From positions 292,001-356,000 of the forward strand of contig CAJHZI010000818.1 in NCBI GenBank assembly GCA_905160935.1: DNA of 64,000 bases, read 5' to 3'. The position numbers and the translations under genes were made by a program. Shown here piece by piece: positions 28,501-38,700 of the stretch (the stretch's first letter is position 1; each line of letters starts with the position of its first letter). The stretch is from Enchytraeus crypticus (lineage: Eukaryota > Annelida > Clitellata > Enchytraeida > Enchytraeidae). The notes under the pieces were generated by a model, which saw nothing but the letters and a program-made list of their open reading frames with translations, was not told the origin of the DNA and ran no database searches.

Positions 28501-29771
28501 GTCCATAATTAGATAATTATCACTATTACATTATGATCATTATTATGACTAGTACATTTTTATACAATAATAAATAAATAATAAAGGTTTAACGTACGCT
28601 TAAGGATGAGGTCTGGGAATTTCCCCCATCACATGTCACTACAAATTGATACGAAACAAAAAATGATATGAAACAACATTGCTGAAGAGAAAGAAAGAGA
28701 TCAAAAACGGTTAATACTGTATATTACTTTGATATTACACAATACTACTATTTTATATGGCTAGAATTACATGTACTACTGCACAATAATATTACTCAGT
28801 ATTACAAGAAAAAAATTAATGTACAATATTAGCATGATATGCATGCATTATTTTATTTTATCATGATAACAACTTAAGAAGATATATCTTTTCTCTCCCT
28901 CTAGTGCTCTGTCAAGCGGCAGGTGCATATTCCTACTCACAAGCTGCTTTTCACTCTCCATAAAGAGCACTCCATCGATTAATGAGTTAATTCCTCCACA
29001 AATGGCTTAGCCTTAACTATGCACACCTTAATGTAGTCTATAGCTTGGAAATAATATGGCTTCTGAGGTGGCTTCTGGTGCCTTCCTCAGTTCTATAAAG
29101 GGTTAAATGCCACTTAATTCTGGGGAAAATTTTCATGGTGAGGTGGGTCCCCTCTACCTTCCTAAGCTCCTACCTTAGTCGCCTCTTACGTACAAGCGGC
29201 AGCTTGTTTGCGGTTGCCCTATTCTTCAGTGCTCCAAAACTCACCCGGGCTCAACACGTGGAAATTTGTTTTGTATATCATACAGAACAATAAATAAAAA
29301 TCTACAACTACTTAAAATTAATGATATACTGTACCTTAGCTTTTTCAACGTTCCTATATAAATTTAAATTTATAATGTACGGTATTGTCTAATTATATAC
29401 TATTATTATAATTACATATTATTATATTTCATTATATAATATACATCTACAATAATACACATACATGTATAAAATAAATTATTATATAGTTAGATAATTT
29501 TCCTCTAGAGAGTCAAAAAATGATAAATACTCCGTGACTTAATTTTTTTTAAATTTGTTTTTAGTTGTATTTGCTTTTGACAAATATTTTGTACAGTGTT
29601 TATGAAATATCTGTGTTGACAGCGGTGTCGACAGGAACTAAGGAAGGGTTGTACAATCTCTATCATGGTGCTTGCTCAAACAGTAATCTAAAGCTAACAG
29701 TTCACGTCTGCTGCAGTCAATCTACTACATATCAAAGTAAGAAGCTCCTCTTTCTCAACTCTCTTTCTCTC

Positions 29772-29825
<54 letters not shown>

Positions 29826-31944
29826 GTCGCTATCTCTTTATGTCTTTCTGTGTAGTTTTTCATGACAGCATAACATTCACCATATAACGTGCCAAAGTAT
29901 TTTATAATTTTTATCTGTTAAATTTATCTATCATCAGTTAGAGAACAGCATAAAAACTAAATAAATTAATATTTAAACATTACTTATATAGACTACTGTA
30001 AAAGAAAGGTCCTTAAGTAAATATTTTAAACCAATTAAGGTAATCTTGCCAGTGCTATTTAAAAGAGAATTTCTAAAAACGTTCAAAGTAATTGTGGAAT
30101 AGTTAGATTTATACTTCACTTGATACTCTCTAATTTAATATCGTGGCTTAATAATTTCTCATCTCCTATACAAAAATATTAATTATCCTTATAGAACTCA
30201 TCGCTCTTAAAATCAAAATATGTTCAATAATTTTTCCTTTCTTTAAGGCATAGTATACTATTTTAACAATTTTTAGAAAAACAATACGATATTTATTTTA
30301 AAGAGAATAAAATTATATTTCGATATGTCATATCCATTAATAAATTTTGGATGCTTATTTGGTCTTTTAAAACCTAATTCAAGAAGACAAGTGTTTGCGA
30401 ATTTTAAAAGTAAAACGTTAACTTGCGTTCTAATGGTACATTCTAATGAAATAATTTTCTATTTTCAGATGTCCAGTATTATACTTCAGCCACTCACAGT
30501 CCGTCCACACATAACTACGTCACTGGTTCTGCCAAGTTTCAGAAGGGTTTTACATCTCCATCAAAACCATTCTTCTGGCCCATAACTACATCAACAGCTT
30601 CAAAACCGGTTACAGCTAGACTCGGGCCATTTGATTCTGGTTGGTCTGATTTCTGTCATTTATAGCCTACTCAATTACCATTTAATTCTACCAATGATAT
30701 TTATTTCCCTCTGGAGCTCTGGCAAGTGTCAGGGACAAGGCACATATTTCTACCTGCAGTATGCGTTCGTACTCAGTAACAGCATTCCACTGTTCATGAA
30801 GTTGATCCAATCAAAAATGCTATGTCTTGACCAAGCCTTATTATAGACTGTATCTTGAAAAATATAGCTCCTGAGGAGGTATTTCATTTTTTATCCTCAT
30901 TTTCCTGCTTAGTCGCTTCTTACGACACTTGCAGTTCACGGTTTTTCTATTCTGTAGTGGCCGGTACACAGTACGAAAATGTTAATCTTGTATTTTTGAA
31001 AGTGAGTGTATAAATGTTAACTTATCTGATATCATCATCTGGCTGGAGCCAGTGGTTAAGTCGTATGATACTCAACCGCGGATCAGTATGTGCGGGGTTC
31101 AAACCCTGGGCTCGCCCGTCACTGACATCGCTTTCGAATAAGGTAACTGACGTTAACCTTAGCTTTAGCTTTTATCACATGGTTATGAAACTGATGATCG
31201 ATGTAGAGTCATAGCGAAATACGATTTCTTTAGGGGTTCCTTGTTATTTACTATATGACGGCTATGGCATCGCCTTTGAGTGATGAATCGGACGTCAAAT
31301 CTTCATTGTATTGTATTTTCTTTTATTGTATTGTATTGCATGCAGATTATTCATAAGCCTGAGCCAAGTTGTTTCATTTTTAAGGGTGCATGCTACGAAT
31401 ATAACATAACTTTAGATATAAGAATCAAGCAATGCAGTGTCACTGCTTGCACTACAACACCACTCAACGGTTCAAAACAGGGCAAAGTAGATCATAGAAA
31501 TGTTTGGCCCCAACACAGCAAATACTAAGTGAAATGTGGTAACTAACTGTTATGCTTAACATAACATATCGGTTGCAGGGCCAGGGAGCATCCAATGAAA
31601 CAATTAATTTGAAATTCTCATTGATATGTAATATAATTTTCAATATAACTCTGTAAACAGATAAACGGCCCTTAGAGGATTTGAATCCAGAACCGCAACA
31701 GCAGCAGAGCAATGGTGATCAGGGAAAGATAAACGATGAAAGGAACTCTGGAAGGACTCGAGTTCCCGATTCATCAAGGAACTCAAAGAAGAACTCAGCT
31801 TGTCCTACTTGGTCAAATGCTCTAGTCAAATCCGCATTTCAAGCTTCAATGATTCCATTCAGTCAGACTCAGTGCTCCGTCTTTCAAACTTTGATCATTA
31901 TCTCTGCTTATCATGTAGCTTGTCTTTCAATAGTATTACGGTAA
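10061..31944 (+). CDS. Ephrin ligand gene (complete, 5 coding exons with two alternative last exons)
   Basis: Exons 10061-10182, 26686-26827, 28083-28254, 29623-29736, then either 30469-30665 or 31661-31944. All junctions are GT-AG and phases agree (2, 0, 1, 1). The product is 248 or 277 residues. It begins with a signal-peptide-like segment, then the ephrin receptor-binding domain: YWNTSNP, DFVCPHY, EEYEQC, a TCN motif, TYYYM and GACSNSNLKL. The four cysteines conserved in ephrins are present (about residues 63, 97, 111, 163). Ephrins are membrane-attached ligands for Eph receptor tyrosine kinases in contact-dependent cell guidance. The isoform using the last exon ends in a hydrophobic stretch that fits a GPI-anchor signal, which would make it ephrin-A-like in attachment. 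I do not assign an A or B class. Known: the family fold. Inferred: the exon joins and the anchor. Confidence 0.88.
10960..11212 (-). repeat. SINE family C copy
   Basis: Reverse orientation: starts after (ATCATC)n, shows TCGCCTTCTACGACACGTGC and ends ACACAACACGGGG. In ephrin intron 1. Confidence 0.8.
11375..11692. repeat. 158-bp tandem duplication
   Basis: Two nearly identical copies (11375-11532, 11533-11690) of a segment running from AAAAATACTTTAGATAAACC to AAAACTTGTTACAT. Differences are about one base (CTATCACATT vs CTATAACATT), so the duplication is recent. Ephrin intron 1. Confidence 0.93.
11912..12273 (-). repeat. SINE family D copy (AG-tailed), full length
   Basis: From the shared end AGTGCACTGCCAAGTGGCAG to the head CCCGAGCACAACACGGGG, with GTCGCCTCTTACGTACACGC near the head. 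On the minus strand it runs head to tail and ends GGCAGTGCACTG plus a purine tail. Other copies: 16660-16920(-, decayed), 24366-24735(+), 25540-25660(-), 28900-29263(-), 30710-30965(-), 39725-39850(-). Confidence 0.85.
12800..12833. repeat. (GA)n microsatellite
   Basis: Perfect GA run. A second, longer impure GA tract lies at 14046-14135. Both are in ephrin intron 1. Confidence 0.9.
12995..13075 (+). pseudogene. 5S rRNA-like segment (3' half)
   Basis: TAGCTCGGTTAGTACATGAA then CGGGTGACCATCCTGG and ACCGAGTGTTGGTATTTTT resemble the 3' half of animal 5S rRNA (GGTTAGTAC-TGGATGGGTGACC-CCTGGGAA-ACCGGGTG) with a T-run end. The 5' half is not clear, so it is a pseudogene or part of a 5S-derived SINE. 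Confidence 0.55.
13080..15389. other. Ephrin intron 1 interval, no gene seen
   Basis: AT-rich sequence with a GA-rich tract. No conserved frame on either strand. Confidence 0.6.
15390..15985. repeat. Nested SINE cluster (family A inside family B)
   Basis: A family B copy (AATTGATCAACGATGTTGAT ... CACTTTTAGTACCACATG) is split by a family A SINE at 15421-15557. It is followed by a second family B copy (tRNA-like ATAGCGTAGGTGTAACG and GGGTTCGAATCCCAGCC) and an inverted third fragment at 15890-15985. Confidence 0.8.
15421..15557 (+). repeat. SINE family A copy (tRNA-derived), best preserved
   Basis: GGAGCCAG then TGGCGAAGTCGG (perfect polymerase III A-box form) and GGTTCAAATCC (B box) 34 nt later, then CTTTCGAG-GAGGAAA and a TTAGCTTTACCAGCTTT tail. 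Other copies: 16035-16168(-), 17990-18122(-), 18148-18278(-), 25183-25308(-), 31040-31172(+), 32935-33070(+), 38660-38790(-), 39200-39285(+), 39960-40085(-), 45209-45292(-), 46686-46812(-), 48737-48845(+), 61425-61562(-). Confidence 0.88.
19195..19382 (+). repeat. LINE 3'-tail copy
   Basis: Ends AGTGCTCGATGTTGTCATTG ... TGTAGCACTCTAATTGTTG followed by a TTGTTATT-type simple tail, as in CR1-like elements. Confidence 0.75.
19463..20640 (-). pseudogene. Transposase-like remnant
   Basis: The minus-strand frame 20092-19463 (209 codons, stop-free) contains NTGRFHGIVKLIK, QYIGCQHRVLDILLKHVMDF, WKKLPNLHQARWNPRAIY and IPEWR. I recognise this arrangement (N-T-G-x5-L...C-H...W) as a transposase-derived family spread in invertebrates and probably hAT-like, but I am not sure of the superfamily. 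Frames upstream to 20640 look like its broken N-terminal part. It is in ephrin intron 1, antisense. Confidence 0.5.
20938..22348. repeat. Two RTE-like LINE 3'-end fragments (20938-21112 and 22157-22348)
   Basis: Both match the C-terminal and 3' end of the element at 51640-52600 in the same (minus) orientation: 'GTGGGTCTTTAAATCATCTA' and 'CCTCTGCCTCTTTTTC' read as the antisense of DDLKTHS and GRGRPR codons. Between them (21113-22156) I see no gene. Confidence 0.8.
24305..24735 (+). repeat. TA microsatellite followed by full-length SINE family D
   Basis: (TA)n 24305-24355. Then the head CCCGTGTTGTGCTCGGGT, GTAAGAGGCGACTAAGGC and the tail TGACACTTGGCAGTGCACTG with GAAGAAGA. Frames through it are not genes. 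Confidence 0.85.
25480..25537. repeat. Compound microsatellite (TGTC)n(TC)n(AC)n
   Basis: Three adjoining simple repeats directly before a decayed SINE D copy, consistent with its (AG)n tail on the other strand. Confidence 0.9.
26686..26827 (+). CDS. Ephrin exon 2: receptor-binding domain
   Basis: The acceptor is TTGACAG. One base completes the split codon, followed by 47 codons: FKVSKNDHVVQVNLYDDVDF, then VCPHYDD, ending EYYIIYQ. This matches the ephrin block with D-(V/I)-x-CPHY and a Y-x-(L/I)-Y strand. The donor is GTAAGC in phase 0. A basic insert (RARRRHRQ) precedes the last strand, in a loop that varies between ephrins. Confidence 0.9.
26828..28082. other. Ephrin intron 2
   Basis: Holds a 5S-like segment on the minus strand (27375-27455) and otherwise AT-rich unique-looking sequence. 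No further coding exon is needed by phase. Confidence 0.7.
27375..27455 (-). pseudogene. 5S rRNA-like segment, second copy
   Basis: On the minus strand: AAGCGAAGATAAGCTACGA, then CTCGGCTAGTACATGGATAG and GTGACCACCTTGGAAGACC. This follows the 5S order GGAAG-TAAGC...CTCGG-TAGTAC-TGGATGGGTGACC-CCTGGGAA. It is longer than the copy at 12995 but diverged. Confidence 0.6.
28083..28254 (+). CDS. Ephrin exon 3: receptor-binding domain core
   Basis: Phase 0 acceptor (TTACAAAG). The 57 codons begin VSREEYEQC and contain LTCNHPERRKRYTILFEPF, ending GGTYYYM. This is the ephrin block D/E-EYE-C ... TCN-P ... (F/Y)T-x-(L/F)FxPF ... G-x-(T/S)YYY. The donor is GTAAGT in phase 1. The longer reading frames overlapping this position on both strands are not the gene; the ephrin frame itself has no ATG near its start. 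Confidence 0.92.
28900..29263 (-). repeat. SINE family D copy, full length
   Basis: From AGTGCTCTGTCAAGCGGCAG to CTCAACACGTGG, with the (CT)-rich stretch before it representing the antisense AG tail. Ephrin intron 3. Confidence 0.85.
29623..29736 (+). CDS. Ephrin exon 4: end of receptor-binding domain
   Basis: Acceptor GTTGACAG. Split codon A|CG, then 37 codons: VSTGTKEGLYNLYHGACSNS continuing NLKLTVHVCC. This matches the ephrin segment that ends the fold with S-(T/N)G-xxGL and a conserved Cys before the last beta strand. The donor GTAAGA leaves phase 1, which fits both downstream exons. A (CT)n microsatellite follows 30 bp into the intron (about 29770-29822). Confidence 0.9.
30469..30665 (+). 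CDS. Ephrin exon 5a: alternative C-terminus without a visible anchor
   Basis: Acceptor TTTTCAG. Split codon A|AT, then 64 codons to TAG: VQYYTSATHSPS and a Thr/Ser/Pro-rich stalk, ending FDSGWSDFCHL. There is no hydrophobic tail or transmembrane segment, so used as a last exon this would give a soluble ephrin. A weak internal donor (GTTGGT at 30640) is also in phase 1 and would join this stalk to the 31661 exon (334 residues). The sequence does not show which form is made. Confidence 0.62.
31661..31944 (+). CDS. Ephrin exon 5b/6: terminal exon with GPI-signal-like tail
   Basis: Acceptor CTGTAAACAG. Split codon (A|AT from exon 4), then KRPLEDLNPEP, four Gln, a polar Lys/Arg/Ser/Asn-rich linker, and a final hydrophobic stretch VFQTLIIISAYHVACLSIVL before TAA. 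A polar spacer followed by a C-terminal hydrophobic run with almost no cytoplasmic residues is typical of GPI-anchored proteins, as in ephrin-A and several invertebrate ephrins. Phase and domain order support the join; the anchor is inferred. Confidence 0.7.
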
Positions 31945-34546
31945 AGATTCATTTAACCTTTTTTTAAGGACGAACTATAATTCTTCGGATTTGTATTTTT
32001 CTAACATTTGTTGAAGGTTCCCTTATACTATTTGCTATAAGTTAAGTATTTTAGCACATACACGCCGCAACAACACCTTAACGTCTATGGACAAATTATC
32101 GCTTAAGATATTTCTTACTTTGATACAATGCTGATGTAGCTAAAATTACGTAGAAATTTCCTTTCCTGGTTAAATTTTAGATAATATATTCTATCGCAAA
32201 GACTAAGCGTAGGCCTGCTAGATGAGCTGGCTTTCACTATAACTTTTGACACAATAACTTCCTCTCGCATGTAGGGATTGTAGGCCTATAGCAAGTAGGC
32301 CTTTTGCATTAGGCCTCTAGCTCTAGGCCTCTAGCATGTAGGCCTCTAGCATGTAGGCCTATAGCATGTAGGCATGTAGCATGCACATCTCTGTCGTATT
32401 CTTACTTTGCCGTATTATTTTTAATGCTGAAGGTTTTGTGTGATGGTACGCAATGATGAATAGGTCTTTATGCTATATTAAACATTTTACAATGAAATGA
32501 GTTAAAGGTTGTAAAATTGAGTTTAATGTATCTCTATTTATATAAATATACAGTGAAATAGGCCTATTTGCTGTATGAATGGTCTATAAGTTTAAAGTGT
32601 TTACTTGAAAATATATTAATTTCTGAAGGCATGGCTGCACTGCAGAACAATGTAGGTGCTGTCGGTGCCTTGTACATGTAGCCATTGATCCTTCCGAACT
32701 TCACAAGAAGAGTTTCTTGAACTATTACTAGTTTTATTAATAGTGTGAGATTAACAAAATTTTATTTAAAATATTGCAATTTTCAATTATTGTCTTCATT
32801 TTGTTGTAAGTATATACTGCCATTAGCTTTTAAAGTCATGATATAGTGTTAAAAATACAATTTGATCTTTAAAAAAATTTATTTATTTTTCTTGTTTTTC
32901 TGGCATTTGCTGATCGTTCCTCATTAATGAACGGCTGGAGCCAGTGGCGAAGTCGATAAGATACTCGACCGCGGATCAGTATGTGCGGGGTTCAAATCCT
33001 GGGTTTTCCCTTCACTGACATCGCCTTCGAGTGAGGAAACTGATGTTAACCTTAGCTTTACCAGCTTTTAATGTTTTTGCAATCAGAATCTGCTAGCGGA
33101 TGACTTATTTGTAAGTTTAGATGCCAATCAGAAACTGATAGTATCAGGACACGGCCAGGATTCAGTCCATGTCTATTTGACAAAATTATTGTAATTTGAC
33201 AAGAGCTTTTAAATAGCAAAATTGATATACAAAATTAACTTTACAATCTTAAAAGTCATTTCAGAGGCGCGCTTTGACCGCTATGAACAAAAAAATTAGA
33301 TTTACTAGATTTCTGTTTCCGTTATCCGCATCCATTTGCTTAGACTCTTAATGAACGTCATCTCTGCCGATCTTTACTTCTTTTGCCGTCTGTTTTCCAG
33401 TCACTGGTATTTTTAACAATTTGGTTCGGCATAATGTGCCGGAAAAACTTCATCTGTTGGCACCTTATTCGATTCAATAGATCACGACTGTACGAATGTA
33501 CCTAGTCTAACTTAAACAATTTCATTTGCAAAAACATTGCGACATTTTTGGACATTGGTGCATGTTAGTTATTGCAATCGATAACTACTTTGACTAAAAT
33601 TGTAAGTTCTACTCCACTGGTTGCATGATCGAGTCAGCAAATAGATGCTATGCCCCATATGCTCTAAGCAAACTGCATGTATTCAGTTTAGGATATGTTT
33701 ATAAAATATAACATGACATACAGTATCATCGGCGTGTATAAAATAATGTACATGCCTTGTTGTATCAAAAGTATGCAGCGACTTCATTTGAAGAACATAA
33801 TTATTATAAATATTAGCCTTGGTTAAATGTTCAGTTCCTTGACTGCACTGGAGAATCGATGACTCAAACTAAAAATTACAGAGGGATTTCCACACCAGTT
33901 ACGACATTTTATTGACAGGATGTTTTTTCGATTTTCTTCGTTGAACCATTAGAAATGGGGTGAATGTGCTCTCCATCAAAGTTTCTCAATCAATTGATTA
34001 ATTGGTTAGTTGGTTGATTGCTAGATTATTTGATTCCTCTGCTATTGTTAAGAGCATGAAGGATAATAAAATTATCTCTTCACATAAAATTAGCTCAAAC
34101 TGCTCATCCTATGCTGCACAAGGAAATGTGCACAGTTGACCAGGTATCAGCTTAAACGCCTGCACCTACATGCACAGCTAGCTTAGCCTAGTCTATGTGT
34201 GACTGGCCTCAGGAAGCTGGTTTCAGCTGAGTCGAGTCAATATTCGGCATGGTTCATTGATTTAATAGCTGACTATAGGCCAGATATAACACAATTGTCG
34301 GCACATTATAATGCAGGTTATCTTAATGGGCCTTTTTACAACTATAATATTTCACAAGTACACAGGAAGCCGCATAGCAATGATGGTGATTTTTGAAGAA
34401 TCTTGAGTCATATTGAACGACGATAATATCTAATTCGTAAATAGATATAACTTAATTAGACAAATAATTAATCTTAATAAGAATTTCAAGTGATAAGACG
34501 TTATATAGGTAAACTGTTTACGTAAAACTTGTTCAGAGACTTTAGG
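31945..34546. other. Ephrin-FAM20C intergenic region
   Basis: Contains short tandem copies of TAGGCCTCTAGCATG (about 32285-32375), a SINE A copy (32935-33070) and otherwise AT-rich DNA. The polyadenylation site of ephrin and the promoter of the kinase gene must lie here, but I cannot place either. Confidence 0.6.
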
Positions 34547-35739
34547 ATGAAATTCATTTGTCGGGTGGCCGTCATTTGTACCGGAATTGTCATCACCTTC
34601 ACGATGATATTAGTTTTTAATGTCTTTATGGATACTTCCTTTATTCTGAGAGACGAAAGTAAATCCAGACTTCTTCCAAGAGAAGATAAGAATCAGAATG
34701 ACGTGATGAGGGACGCTGAGAAGATTCTACTAATGGTAACGTTGTCAAACAATCAGTCCACGAGTGGTAATAGCGTAATTAAAACCGTTGAAGCAGATAA
34801 ACTGAATATGAAGTTACCAGGATTTACTGCTAAAACCAATCACAACGTCTCCAGATTGTTGGATGAGGATTTAATACGGTCACTTAATAAATCAATGTTA
34901 GAAAAAGTAAAGATAAAAAACGTGACTCTTATTATTTCTACCAATGGCTTGGGGTCAAACTCGGATACTAAGCAAAGAGTTTTTGAAGAAAATGTGAGCT
35001 TGACTTCAGCTCTACTGAAAGAGCATAGCAAAAGTGAGAGAAAAAGCGTTGAAAATAATAGTACCAACCTAACAATGTACAATATATCTAACAAAATGCA
35101 ATTGTTGAATATAAGTTCAGCAAACGCAAGTGGAATTGGCATAAATATTTCTTCTAGAATGAAAGAGGAACTTCAAAACTCTTATCGCGCAGGTAATCAT
35201 AGCAATCGAGGCAACGATACGAAACCTACCACTTGGCTTAATCAAAGTAATGCTTCTACAGCATCTATTCAAACGCAGTTACAGCCCTTTAATACGACTT
35301 TTACTGTAAGTCTTCACAAAACTGGAACAGGTTTGGAGTTAGATACGAACGAAGACTTAGCTAAATTAGAATCACCAGCATCGATTAACACTTTAAATGA
35401 ATCTTCGTCGCGCATTATTCAACTGCTGAGATCTAAACTGAAGAAATGCCAGAAAGAAAGAGATGACGTCATGTTAGAGAGTACAACATCAGTGACAACT
35501 GTGTTTAAAAATTCGAGTGAAATTCTAGAAATACATACGGCAGCTGTTAGACAAACTAAACTTGGTACCACATTTCTTACAGGATCAGAGAAAGCGCTTA
35601 GTCATAGCATATCTACTGAATTAAGGAAGAAAATTCTTGAACTTAGAGAATACTTGCAAGATCTGGCGCCATACAGTGGAGTTCAACGGAGAGAGCCCAT
35701 CTATCTAAATGTCCATGAAGATTTAGCCAGCGAGGTGGA
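34547..35739 (+). CDS. FAM20C-like exon 1: signal anchor and N-glycan-rich stem
   Basis: ATG 34547 follows an in-frame TAA at 34523. The start MKFICRVAVICTGIVITFTM gives a single hydrophobic signal anchor. The next about 370 residues are Ser/Thr/Asn-rich with about 18 N-x-S/T sequons (NVS, NKS, NVT, NIS, NAS, NTT, NES and others) and no recognisable domain. The open frame runs on to 35881, but phase and loss of polarity point to a donor at 35740 (GTTAGT): the split codon GA|C then joins exon 2 cleanly. TTGTTCAG just before the ATG (34529-34536) could be an acceptor for a 5' UTR exon. Confidence 0.8.
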
Positions 35740-38700
35740 GTTAGTAAAGGCTTTTACGTTTTTACTTTTTACTTTCCGTTTTGATGTAGAGTTCATATAT
35801 ATGATTTTTTATAGCGCCAGATTTTTATACATGTACTTTGTCAATGCTTTTTCGGTAACTAACTTTGGACTGATTTTCTAGTTTTTGAAATTTGCATCGT
35901 TTTTTGAACCTTCTTTTGGCTTGCCGGCTTGATTTTGACTCTATAGTGCTCGATGTTGTCATTTACGACAGTAGCACTCTAATTGTTGTTACTATTATCA
36001 CCATACTTGTAGACTCCAGAATGTGAATCTATCCACATTTATAATATTTATAGGTGATTGTGGACACAGGTAAAATTGAAAGGCTTTTATAATAACAACA
36101 TAAATTAGATTGCTAATGTCGTTAATGACAACATCAAGCATTACTCAATCCAATTCAGGCCGAAAAACGAAAAATTATGGATTTAAAAACGGTTCAAAAT
36201 CCAAAATTAAAAAAACCAGACCAAATATATAGAGACATATTTCCTGCCGTTATTTGTATGTTTATACAAATGACAAGGTACTTTTGTACTGTTTTTAAAC
36301 TGATTTTGTGCATGGCTATATTTTAGAATGATTTTATTTATGCATTTACTTGTCATTTAGCTCAGTTTATAAATATAGATTATAAGTTCAACTTTGTACA
36401 TGAATGTATTTTGAACTATGAACTAATACTAGCTTTATTAAGAACTGTAAAATATTTATCATGGTAGTCAGCTAGATAAGATACTCTGTATCTTCACTGA
36501 CGACCGATTTTTCTCGCGATAGATATAAGAATTGCTGTTGAGGCATTGCATGAGGATCATGCAGTTTGTGTCTGCTGAAAAATGAACATATTATCTATTC
36601 TATTCTATTCTTTTCAATGAATTTCATACTATGCGTCTGTAATACCAGTATCAATTGCGCATATGCATGTGTTCCCATTTGACCATATCTCTAACTGATG
36701 TAGTAACATCAATCTCTGTAATTCTACTCAAACACTGCGACTGAATGTTAAAATAGGTCTATTTAATTACCAAGGGATGACAGTACATCTTTTAGTAAAA
36801 CCATTCACAAGATTTTGATTTCTTGCGGAAGAATTAGGTAACTGAAAGCTGTTTCACAAAAATATAGAACTGTTTCAATACAAGACATTGCTTATAATAA
36901 TTGAGAAGAAAGTTAAGCAGAAGTTGCATATACAGTTTTATCTGAGATTATGCTCGAAGATTTATTGTTTGAAGATAAGTTCGGACAAGCTGGATATGAT
37001 TTTATATCAACAAAACACTTCTAATCTTCATCACCAAAATATTTCCTTGAATCGCAGTTTAAACAGGGTCGGAACTTGTTAGAAAATTTTGTAGCAATTT
37101 CTAGAGCATAGGTGCTCGTTACCTAATGGCTTTTCTTACAATCTTAGTTCTTGATCGCCTTTTACGACAACGCAGTCCACGGCTTGTTTATTCTTCAGCA
37201 ACCCGGACACAACACGGCTAAGAAATTCAAAGACTAATATAATTAAATAATATTTGCAGCCTGCTGATTGAAGACAGAGCTAGCTGGAAGCTCCTGCACA
37301 ACAACATCACGCAGTTTGGTCTCTACTCGGGAGCGGATGATCCGCTCTTATTGAACGTGATGAACGACATGAGGACACTGTCGATCAACTCAATCTACGA
37401 CATACCTGATGAGGGCACTCAGCTCAAGCACATATTCTGGCTTACAGATAACAGTCGAGTTATCTTCAAGCCTAAGAGGTTATATCAATCAGTCATTAAT
37501 TACATTGTTATTTATTAATCTATAAATTACATATCAAATATATTTGTAAAAAAATGTTATTACGAAATTATCTGATTATTCTCTTGCTTTCAAGGTTAGT
37601 CAGAAAGTCAAATGAAACTAAATTAAGAGGTCGATTGTATTAATCGAAATAATCGGCTAACCGACGAATCGATTTAATTCTTACCAGATTAATTTATGGA
37701 TTGGTTAATTAATTGACCTAAATGACGTAATTGTTTAGTGAAATGTTGATGGATCTGATGCTTAATGGAGAAGCAGATTGGATTAATTGAACAACTGATA
37801 AATTAATAAATAATTTCATATTGATTAAGATATTGAATGATTAAATAAAAGTAAATTATTTAATCATTAATGAAAGGTTAATGAAATTTACTAGTAGACT
37901 AAATTACGTTGATTGATCAATACTACCTGAATTGTTTGTTTCAGTGACAGGCAAGCAGTCTGACGTACTGACTGATTGATTGATTAATACATGTGGAATG
38001 ACTGATTTGTGGATTTGACTAATTGATGTACTGAACTGATGTTTGTATATTTGATTGATTGACTAATTGATTGATTGATGAACCGATTGATTGTTTGATA
38101 TAGTGAATGAACGAATGAGTGATGTTTATTGACTGATTTATTTATCAATCAATCAATCGATCAATAAATAAGAATTTAACATCCGGTTCCTCGCCAAAAC
38201 CTCCTTTATCTATTGACTGATTGAGGGTTTGATTGACTAATTAATTGATTGAAGAGTAGCACGTGACTACGAGACCTCGCCTGACCTCTATTACATGTAT
38301 CATTATGAGCGCCATACGGCAGAGATCTCGGCCTTCCACCTAGACAGGTCAGTGATCCCGCTATTTGTCCATTACTCAGGTCTGGTCGTAGTCAATCAAG
38401 CGTTCAGTAAATCAAACCATTTATCAATCAACAGCTAAATAAATCAGTCAACAGATATCATCCATTCATTTATTCATTCATTCATTAATTCATTCATTCC
38501 ATCATTTACTGTATCAAAGAAACAATCAGTCGATTCATCTCTTGCCTCGAAAGGTCAGTAACCTCGTAATAATTCGATTACTCAGATCTGGACGCAGTAA
38601 ACTAATAATTAGTAAGTACTAAGTACTTATTAGTTAATTAATTATTTTGTAATTAAAAGGTTAAAGCCTAAAGTTTAACATCAGTTTCCTACTCAATAGC

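Noticed and set aside
31280-31528. Possible extra ephrin exon (…KPEPSCFIFKGACYEYNIT…)
   Set aside because: No donor and acceptor pair in matching phase and no ephrin similarity; left unannotated.
35740-35881. Extension of FAM20C exon 1 with a hydrophobic C-terminal tail
   Set aside because: The kinase domain continues in later exons and the phase-2 donor at 35740 restores the frame; the hydrophobic run is intron translation.
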